Below, one piece after another: positions 1 to 4,698 of a stretch of 5,765 nt of DNA; positions within the stretch are counted from its first letter, which is position 1, and each line of letters starts with the position of its first letter. Both the position numbers and the translations under genes were made by a program. Source of the stretch: Candidatus Omnitrophota bacterium. Its GTDB lineage: Bacteria; Omnitrophota; Gorgyraeia; Gorgyraeales; Gorgyraeaceae. The stretch covers positions 1-5,765 of the forward strand of contig JAHIUV010000087.1 in NCBI GenBank assembly GCA_018817035.1, read 5' to 3'. Under the pieces are notes generated by a model. It was not told where the DNA came from. It saw only the letters and a list, made by a program, of their open reading frames with translations, and ran no database searches.

Positions 1-76
1 ATATTCTTCGAGCGTAGCCCTAAACTTTATGTTCTCGACAAGCTCGAACAATATTGTCAGGGGCGAAGTCGAGAAG
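1..76 (-). repeat. Dispersed palindromic repeat, copy A (cut by window edge)
   Basis: Read on the minus strand, this stretch matches copy B at 1763-1880 in four collinear blocks. Positions 67-76 match 1763-1772 (10 bp), 37-55 match 1791-1809 (19 bp, perfect), 26-39 match 1828-1841 (14 bp, perfect) and 1-13 match 1854-1866 (13 bp, perfect). Compared with copy B it lacks about 21 bp between the second and third blocks, and the segment between the first two blocks differs in sequence and length. It contains GCTCGAA and its complement TTCGAGC, both next to AATATT cores. The left end is not seen. It has no coding capacity and no transposase, so it is best described as an intergenic REP- or MITE-like element. 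The family is not recognised by name. Confidence 0.75.
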
Positions 77-103
77 TTTCAAAGTCAGCAGAGAGACGGA
101 TTT

Positions 104-1225
104 ATGACTAAATATTACAGGCAGACTTTTGCCGAGATAAATTTGGGCGCATTGCGCCATAATCTTCGCCAGGTAAGGAACATGATAGGAAGAGATACCA
201 TGGTCCTCGGGGTAGTAAAAGCAGACGCGTACGGCCATGGCATGAGAGAGATATCTAAGGCGCTTGTCAACGCGGGTGTTGAATACCTGGGCGTCGCGTC
301 CCTGGATGAAGCGGGAGAATTACGAAGGTCAGGAATAAAGAGCCCGATCATTGTCCTTGGCTCTATTCTTCCCAGGGAAGCTGACGGCGTGTTGAAATTC
401 AATGTTGTCCAGGCGGTTTCATGCCTGAGTGTTGCCAGGGCGCTTTCCAGACTTGCCCGAAAAAAAAGAAAGAACATAAAAGTGCATATAAAGATAGACA
501 CAGGCATGGGGAGGCTCGGTTTTTGGCATGAAGAAGCGGTTGATTTTGTCAAAAAAATATCCTCGCTGAGAAACATCACGATTGAGGGGATATTTACGCA
601 TTTTCCGAGTGCCGAAGATGACCCGTTCTTTACAAAAAACCAGCTAAAGGATTTTAATTTGCTGGTGCGGGACCTTTCGGATATGGGTATAGACATACCG
701 ATAAAACATACGTCTAACAGCGCCGCTCTTATAGACTTTAAAGACGCGCATATGAATATGGTAAGGCCCGGGCTTATTATGTATGGCTTGCATCCGAGAG
801 GCGATTTATTTGACAGGTTGAATTTGCGGCCGGTCATGAAACTCAAAACAAAGATCGTCAATGTAAAGCGTGTGCCGAAAGGAAGAAGCATAAGCTACGG
901 AAGAAAATATACCGCCAACGAGGATACTGATATCGCGGTGATCCCGGTCGGATACGGCGACGGATACTCCCGGCATTTATCTAACAGGGCGGATGTACTG
1001 ATAAAAGGAAAACGCGCTCCGATAGTAGGCAGGATATGCATGGACATGACAATGGTATACGTAGGCCATATAAAGGACGCTAAGGCCGGGAACGAGGTAG
1101 TGTTGATCGGGGCTCAGGGCAAGGATATTATAAGGGCAGAGGAACTCGCTGACCTGATATATACAGTCCCTTATGAAATAGTATGCAATATAGGCCGCCG
1201 CGTACCGAGAGTGTATAAAAATTAA
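104..1225 (+). CDS. alr: Alanine racemase (PLP-dependent)
   Basis: This cytoplasmic enzyme interconverts L- and D-alanine and supplies D-alanine for peptidoglycan. The 373-residue product has the usual family length and both catalytic bases. Lys39, which binds pyridoxal phosphate, lies in VVKADAYGHG (37-46), and Tyr265 lies in SISYGRKY (262-269). These are the same numbers as in the well-studied Geobacillus enzyme. Other family landmarks are DTGMGRLGF (132-140), MVRPGLIMYG (219-228, Arg221) and RICMDM (310-315). The N-terminal TIM barrel covers roughly 1-240 and the C-terminal beta domain the remainder. The frame stays open upstream to an ATG at 29, but those 25 codons are derived from repeat copy A. 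The family N-terminus (YRQTFAEINLGALRHN) fits the ATG at 104, which has only a weak GAGAG ribosome site at 91-95. No convincing promoter is visible in the 103 bp before it. greA follows 14 bp after the stop. Confidence 0.96.
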   Translation: MTKYYRQTFAEINLGALRHNLRQVRNMIGRDTMVLGVVKADAYGHGMREISKALVNAGVEYLGVASLDEAGELRRSGIKSPIIVLGSILPREADGVLKFNVVQAVSCLSVARALSRLARKKRKNIKVHIKIDTGMGRLGFWHEEAVDFVKKISSLRNITIEGIFTHFPSAEDDPFFTKNQLKDFNLLVRDLSDMGIDIPIKHTSNSAALIDFKDAHMNMVRPGLIMYGLHPRGDLFDRLNLRPVMKLKTKIVNVKRVPKGRSISYGRKYTANEDTDIAVIPVGYGDGYSRHLSNRADVLIKGKRAPIVGRICMDMTMVYVGHIKDAKAGNEVVLIGAQGKDIIRAEELADLIYTVPYEIVCNIGRRVPRVYKN

Positions 1226-1239
1226 AAAAAGGAGTCTTT

Positions 1240-1716
1240 ATGCCGGATAATATTTTTTTGACGAGAAAAGGTTATGAAAAATTAATGGAAGACCTTAAGG
1301 AACTCAGGGGCCGCAAGAGGAGGGAGATAGCCAATGCCCTTGAAAGCGCCAGGCAGTTGGGTGACCTTAGCGAGAACGCTGAATATGATGCCGCTAAACA
1401 GTCTCAGGCGGTGAACGAAAGAAGGATCAGCGAACTTGAGCAAAAATTGGGCCGCGCGAGGATACTTGAAAACGAGAAAATCCCTGACAACGGCAAGGCC
1501 TATATAGGGGCCATTGTGACGATGTCGGACATGGATTCCGGGGAAGAAATAGTGTATACGCTAGTGACGGAAGATGAGGCGGATTTTGGTCAGGGCAAGA
1601 TCTCAATAGCCTCCCCCGTAGGCAAGGCTCTTTTAGGCAAAGAGAAGGATGATATCGTAAATATAAGAGTTCCGGCCGGACCGTTAAAATATAAGATAAC
1701 CAAAGTATCGCGTTAG
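1240..1716 (+). CDS. greA: Transcription elongation factor GreA
   Basis: GreA enters the secondary channel of RNA polymerase and stimulates cleavage of backtracked RNA, so that stalled complexes can resume. The 158-residue protein is of standard length and has both domains. The N-terminal antiparallel coiled coil (about 1-76) carries the acidic tip GDLSENAEYDAAK at 41-53, with Asp42 and Glu45 in the places of the metal-coordinating residues. The C-terminal FKBP-like domain (about 82-158) has the family signature SPVGKALLGKEKDD at 125-138 and IRVPAG at 142-147. The start is fixed by a strong AAAGGAG site at 1228-1234, 5 bp before the ATG. It lies 14 bp behind alr and is probably in the same transcript, although I know of no functional tie between the two. 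The acidic tip argues for true GreA or GreB activity rather than an inhibitory Gre-like factor. GreB is less likely given the overall sequence. Confidence 0.96.
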   Translation: MPDNIFLTRKGYEKLMEDLKELRGRKRREIANALESARQLGDLSENAEYDAAKQSQAVNERRISELEQKLGRARILENEKIPDNGKAYIGAIVTMSDMDSGEEIVYTLVTEDEADFGQGKISIASPVGKALLGKEKDDIVNIRVPAGPLKYKITKVSR

Positions 1717-1782
1717 AAGCGGACGAGTTGGGAACCGATTACCCCTTTTGATATTAGTATATCTTCTCGACTCCCTTCGGTC

Positions 1783-1873
1783 GCTCGAAGAATATTGTTC
1801 GAGCTTGTCCCGAAGTATCGGGACATAGTCGAGAACATAAAACTCGGGGCTTTGCTCGAAGAATATTGTTCGA
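1783..1873 (+). repeat. Exact 20-bp direct repeat pair inside copy B
   Basis: The two exact 20-bp units are 1783-1802 and 1854-1873, 71 bp from start to start. Each begins GCTCGAAGAATATT. The unit is itself half of a dyad, since GCTCGAA is answered by TTCGAGC in the first unit. Between the units lie the hairpin at 1806-1825 and the GTCGAGAACATAAA block shared with copy A. Copy A has the corresponding short segments at 1-13 and 42-56, so the arrangement belongs to the element and is not chance. Confidence 0.8.
1806..1825 (+). other. Perfect 8-bp hairpin within copy B
   Basis: TGTCCCGA at 1806-1813 pairs perfectly with TCGGGACA at 1818-1825 around the four-base loop AGTA. Most of this hairpin, including its whole right arm, lies in the roughly 21 bp that copy B has and copy A lacks. 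The extra segment is bounded by GTC at 1807-1809 and 1828-1830. There is no run of T after the stem (TAGTCGAG follows), so it does not look like a Rho-independent terminator, though it could stabilise the 3' end of the greA transcript. Confidence 0.6.
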
Positions 1874-1923
1874 AATATTCAGAAGTCGGTAAACTATATT
1901 ACAGTGCCATAATTAAAATTTTA

Positions 1924-1952
1924 TTGTATTTTTTAGGCTGAGATGGCATAAT
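1924..1952 (+). promoter_or_regulatory. Predicted sigma70-type promoter for the isomerase-ilvD-ilvB block
   Basis: A -35 box TTGTAT (1924-1929) and a -10 box CATAAT (1947-1952) are separated by the optimal 17 bp. A TG at 1944-1945, one base before the -10, gives an extended -10. Transcription would begin near 1959-1960 and leave a leader of about 47 nt before the ATG at 2007. The region is AT-rich, directly follows repeat copy B, and is the best promoter match I found in the window. The sequence fits the consensus, but the start site is inferred. Confidence 0.65.
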
Positions 1953-1967
1953 AGATGTTCATGAATA

Positions 1968-1988
1968 TAGCAGGGATGACCCCTGCTA
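1968..1988 (+). promoter_or_regulatory. 5' leader stem-loop upstream of the isomerase gene
   Basis: TAGCAGGG at 1968-1975 is the exact complement of CCCTGCTA at 1981-1988, with the five-base loop ATGAC. It begins about 8-9 bases after the predicted transcription start and ends a few bases before the purine-rich ribosome site GAAGGGAG (1995-2002). It could be a stabilising 5' hairpin, a protein-binding dyad or a translational control element. No U-run follows, so it is not a normal terminator, and nothing matches a riboswitch class that I recognise. Confidence 0.6.
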
Positions 1989-2006
1989 ATAAAAGAAGGG
2001 AGTTGT

Positions 2007-2972
2007 ATGTTTTCCAGGAAAACAATTGTTTTTGGCTCTTTGATCGTGGGGTTAATAGCCGGTCTTTTTATTTCGGATGCCACCGCGGCCCCTAAGTTAG
2101 CGGCAAAGGTCAATGGCGTGAGCATAAAGACTGAGACATTAGACGCGGCTATAAGTAATTTCATCGAGAACCAGAAGGCTTTTGGAATGGATATAAAGGA
2201 AGAGGATAAGGTTGAGCTTCGCAAAGGTGTACTGGATGAATTGATAAGCGCCGAATTATTGTATCAGGAAAGCAATAAGGCAAAACTGGGAGATTTGAGC
2301 AAAGAAGCGGAAGCCCAGTTCGATAGCATAAAAAAAGGTTTTGATTCAGACGATGATTTTAAAAAGGTCATGAAGGAAAAAGGAATAACCGAAAAGGATA
2401 TCAAGGCTGATATCAAAAAAGGCGTATACATAAACGCGTATTTGACCGGCAATGTTTATAATACTATAACCGTAACTGACGCTGAGAAGTTGGCGGAGTA
2501 TGAAGCTAATAAGGACAAGCTTGATATTCCTGAACAGGTCAAGGCCAGCCACATATTAATTCGCGTAGGCGAGAACGCGACTGACGCTGAAAAGGAAGAG
2601 ATCAGGAAAAAAATAGATGAGTTGAGGCAAAGGGCTTTATCAGGTGAGGACTTCGCGGAATTAGCAAAGGCTAGTTCAGAGGATGGTTCCGCTCCTAACG
2701 GAGGCGACCTGGGTTATTTCAGGAGAGGTATGATGGTCATGCCTTTTGAAGAGGCGGCGTTCAGTTTAGGGATAGAGGAAATAAGCGGTATCGTCGAGAC
2801 GCAGTTTGGTTATCATATAATAAAGGTCACGGATAAACAGGACCCGCGTAAATTAAATTACGTGGAGGTCGAGCCTGAGATAACAAGGTTCCTGACGAAT
2901 AAGAAAAAGGGCGAAAAGGTAAGTGAGATAGTGGCGGACCTTAAGAAAAAAGCCAAGATAGAAATTTTTTAA
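2007..2972 (+). CDS. Exported parvulin-type peptidyl-prolyl cis-trans isomerase (SurA/PrsA-like)
   Basis: The product is a folding catalyst or chaperone that acts outside the cytoplasm, most likely in the periplasm. The 321 residues begin with a signal peptide: Arg4-Lys5, a hydrophobic core at about 7-22, and a probable signal peptidase I site after ATA at 25-27. There is no lipobox cysteine, so it is not a PrsA-type lipoprotein. Residues about 30-175 form a charged, helical SurA_N-like chaperone segment. The parvulin domain spans about 178-276, with ASHILIRV (180-187, His181), FAELAKASSEDGSA (216-229), GGDLGYFRRG (232-241) and FGYHIIKV (267-274, His270). One parvulin domain is present, against two in enterobacterial SurA. 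The C-terminal tail is Lys-rich. The start has a GAAGGGAG site at 1995-2002 and supplies the signal peptide. ilvD follows after 22 bp. The fold and export are clear, but the clients are unknown. Confidence 0.92.
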   Translation: MFSRKTIVFGSLIVGLIAGLFISDATAAPKLAAKVNGVSIKTETLDAAISNFIENQKAFGMDIKEEDKVELRKGVLDELISAELLYQESNKAKLGDLSKEAEAQFDSIKKGFDSDDDFKKVMKEKGITEKDIKADIKKGVYINAYLTGNVYNTITVTDAEKLAEYEANKDKLDIPEQVKASHILIRVGENATDAEKEEIRKKIDELRQRALSGEDFAELAKASSEDGSAPNGGDLGYFRRGMMVMPFEEAAFSLGIEEISGIVETQFGYHIIKVTDKQDPRKLNYVEVEPEITRFLTNKKKGEKVSEIVADLKKKAKIEIF

Positions 2973-2994
2973 TAGCCGAAATAAGGGGATTTAT

Positions 2995-4650
2995 ATGAAA
3001 AGCGACGTCATTAAAAAAGGTATTTCCAGAGTGGGCAACAGGGCGCTTTTATACGCTACAGGTGTATGCGCAAGGGATATGAGCAAGCCTTTTATCGGTA
3101 TTGCCTCAAGTTTTACAGACCTTGTGCCGGGCCATATCCACATGAGAGGCCTTGAGCGCGCTATCGAGAATGGTGTTTACGCCGGAGGCGGCAGGCCTTT
3201 TGTGTTTGGAGTGCCTGCTATCTGCGACGGTATTGCCATGGGCCATTTTGGCATGAGATATTCTCTCGCTTCCAGGGAGCTTATTGCCGATGAGATCGAA
3301 ACAATGGCAGGCGCTTATTCTCTGGATGGGCTTGTGCTTTTGACGAATTGCGATAAGATCACACCCGGCATGCTGATGGCATGCGCCAGGACCAATGTGC
3401 CTACTATAGTCGTTACCGCGGGGCCGATGCTTACAGGGCTTTATAAAGGAAAAAGATTGGACCTTGTGCGCGATGGGTTTGAGGCTGTCGGAAAGTATAA
3501 AAAAGGCGAGATAACAAAGCATGACTTGCACGAGTTAGAGATGAACGCGTGTCCCGGGGCAGGTTCGTGCCAGGGGCTTTTTACCGCTAATACAATGAGC
3601 TGTATCACAGAGGCAATGGGTATGTCGCTTGCCGGATGCGCTACGTCTTTGGCTGTTTCCAGCAAAAAGTCCAGGATCGCTTTCGGAAGCGGAGAACGCA
3701 TAGTGCAACTTATTAAAGAAGGCATAACCCCGAAAAAGATCATGAATAAAAAAGCGTTTTCTAACGCTATTATGACGGATATGGCGCTCGGAGGTTCTAC
3801 CAATACAGTCCTGCACCTTACGGCTATAGCGAGAGAGTCAGGTATTGATCTGTCGCTTGATACCTTTGATAAGATCAGCCGAAAGACGCCTAAGATATGC
3901 GATCTCAGGCCGGGCGGGGAATATTTCCTTGAGGACCTCGAGGCTGCCGGAGGCATGCCGGCTGTTTTGAAAAGATTGAGTGTTATGCTTAGCGATAATC
4001 CTACTGTCAGCGGACCTACTATAAAAGAGATAGCTAAAGCAGCTGTCATTTTCGATGAAGAGGTCATAAGGCCGTTGGATAATCCATATAAAGAAGAAGG
4101 CGGTATCGCGATATTAAAAGGAAATATCTCGCCCGAAGGCTCGGTTGTCAAACAGGGCGCTGTGGACGAAGAGGCTATGGTCTTTCACGGCAGGGCAAAG
4201 GTCTTTGATTCTGAAGAAAAAGCAATGGCTGAGATCTTGAAGGGTGGGATCAAGAAAGGCGATGTTGTCGTTATACGTTATGAGGGGCCGAGCGGCGGCC
4301 CGGGCATGCGCGAGATGCTTTCTCCGACGTCAGCCATTGTGGGAATGGGGCTTTCCAATGATGTCGCTCTTATTACGGATGGCAGGTTTTCGGGAGGCAC
4401 AAGAGGGCCTTGTATAGGGCATATATCTCCGGAGGCTTATAAAGGCGGACCGATAGCTATCATAAAGAACGGCGATAAGATAAAAATAGACATAAAGAAA
4501 AGACGCATAGATGTTGAGCTGACAAACGCTGAGATAAAAAAACGTCTTAAGAAATGGAAGCAGCCAAAGCCTAACGTTACCAAAGGCTGGCTGTCCAGAT
4601 ATGCCCGTCTTGTCTCTTCAGCAAGTAATGGCGCGATACTAACACCGTAA
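2995..4650 (+). CDS. ilvD: Dihydroxy-acid dehydratase
   Basis: This enzyme dehydrates 2,3-dihydroxy-isovalerate and 2,3-dihydroxy-3-methylvalerate to the 2-keto acids that precede valine (and leucine) and isoleucine. At 551 residues it is the shorter form of the family, close to Bacillus and archaeal enzymes and shorter than the E. coli one. Family motifs are IGIASSFTDLVPGHIH (34-49), CDGIAMGHFGMRYSL (77-91, Asp78 a likely Mg ligand), NCDKITPGM (118-126, Cys119 for the cluster and Lys121 for the carbamylated Mg ligand), CPGAGSCQG (186-194, Cys192 for the cluster), GGSTNTVLH (266-274) and TDGRFSGGTRGP (461-472, Ser466 the likely catalytic base). Gly46 stands where the plant-type [2Fe-2S] enzymes have a cysteine, as in E. 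coli-type [4Fe-4S] enzymes, so an oxygen-labile cluster is likely. The start has AAGGGGA at 2983-2989. The homologous sugar-acid dehydratases (Edd and others) are less likely because of length and the neighbouring ilvB. Confidence 0.96.
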   Translation: MKSDVIKKGISRVGNRALLYATGVCARDMSKPFIGIASSFTDLVPGHIHMRGLERAIENGVYAGGGRPFVFGVPAICDGIAMGHFGMRYSLASRELIADEIETMAGAYSLDGLVLLTNCDKITPGMLMACARTNVPTIVVTAGPMLTGLYKGKRLDLVRDGFEAVGKYKKGEITKHDLHELEMNACPGAGSCQGLFTANTMSCITEAMGMSLAGCATSLAVSSKKSRIAFGSGERIVQLIKEGITPKKIMNKKAFSNAIMTDMALGGSTNTVLHLTAIARESGIDLSLDTFDKISRKTPKICDLRPGGEYFLEDLEAAGGMPAVLKRLSVMLSDNPTVSGPTIKEIAKAAVIFDEEVIRPLDNPYKEEGGIAILKGNISPEGSVVKQGAVDEEAMVFHGRAKVFDSEEKAMAEILKGGIKKGDVVVIRYEGPSGGPGMREMLSPTSAIVGMGLSNDVALITDGRFSGGTRGPCIGHISPEAYKGGPIAIIKNGDKIKIDIKKRRIDVELTNAEIKKRLKKWKQPKPNVTKGWLSRYARLVSSASNGAILTP

Positions 4651-4684
4651 CTTCACAACAGTGCATTGCAGTTTTGTGAAGTTA
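4648..4684 (+). promoter_or_regulatory. Perfect 11-bp inverted repeat across the ilvD stop and the ilvD-ilvB gap
   Basis: TAACTTCACAA at 4648-4658 is answered exactly by TTGTGAAGTTA at 4674-4684, with a 15-base loop at 4659-4673. The first three bases of the left arm are the ilvD stop codon. The right arm ends just before the ilvB ribosome site AGGAG at 4687-4691. In RNA this would be a stable intercistronic hairpin, and in DNA it could be an operator dyad. No U-run follows directly, although five T lie at 4694-4698 beyond the ribosome site, so a standard terminator is unlikely. Roles in message processing, stability or ilvB translation are inferences from position. Confidence 0.7.
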
Positions 4685-4698
4685 GCAGGAGTATTTTT

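Larger units (their letters stand above)
1763..1880 (+). repeat. Dispersed palindromic repeat, copy B (full)
   Basis: This is the fuller copy of the element at 1-76, in the opposite orientation, lying between greA and the promoter of the next gene. It is built from palindromes. An imperfect 22-nt dyad at 1783-1804 has 7-bp arms GCTCGAA and TTCGAGC around GAATATTG. A perfect hairpin lies at 1806-1825. GAATATT at 1861-1867 pairs with AATATTC at 1874-1880. The 20-nt unit at 1783-1802 recurs exactly at 1854-1873, so a direct repeat with a 71-bp period brackets the hairpin. No open frame of note and no transposase are present. Edges are approximate, because the left edge is set only by the match to copy A and the right edge by the last dyad. 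Confidence 0.75.

Noticed and set aside
54..82. Possible promoter for alr, TTGTCA with TTTCAA at 17-bp spacing
   Set aside because: The -35 is good but TTTCAA is a poor -10, and the -35 lies in repeat copy A. The match is not better than chance in a short AT-containing stretch. Transcription may enter from upstream of the window.
115..891. Long minus-strand open frame (258 codons) opposite alr
   Set aside because: It lies wholly within the alr coding sequence, and its translation is Ser/Leu/Phe-rich with no recognisable motif. It is a shadow of alr codon bias.
1730..1749. Possible Rho-independent terminator after greA
   Set aside because: GGGAA can pair with TTACCC only with a bulged A, giving a five-pair stem before CTTTT. 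It is too weak to call without RNA data, although the position is suitable.
1763..1880. CRISPR array or insertion sequence
   Set aside because: There are only two 20-bp units with a 71-bp period, no regular spacers, no transposase frame, and no target-site duplication that can be defined.
1881..1923. Anything further between repeat copy B and the promoter
   Set aside because: This is AT-rich sequence without an open frame, repeat or stable hairpin that I can support. It probably serves only as promoter-upstream DNA.
3441..4151. Minus-strand open frame (236 codons) opposite ilvD
   Set aside because: It lies wholly inside ilvD, with low-complexity Ser/Pro/Leu-rich translation, no ribosome site reading and no known domain. 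It is a shadow of ilvD.
4648..4698. T-box, riboswitch or leader-peptide attenuator before ilvB
   Set aside because: The gap is only 48 bp, with no conserved T-box sequence, no short frame rich in Ile/Val/Leu codons and no terminator with a U-run. Only the simple dyad is supported.
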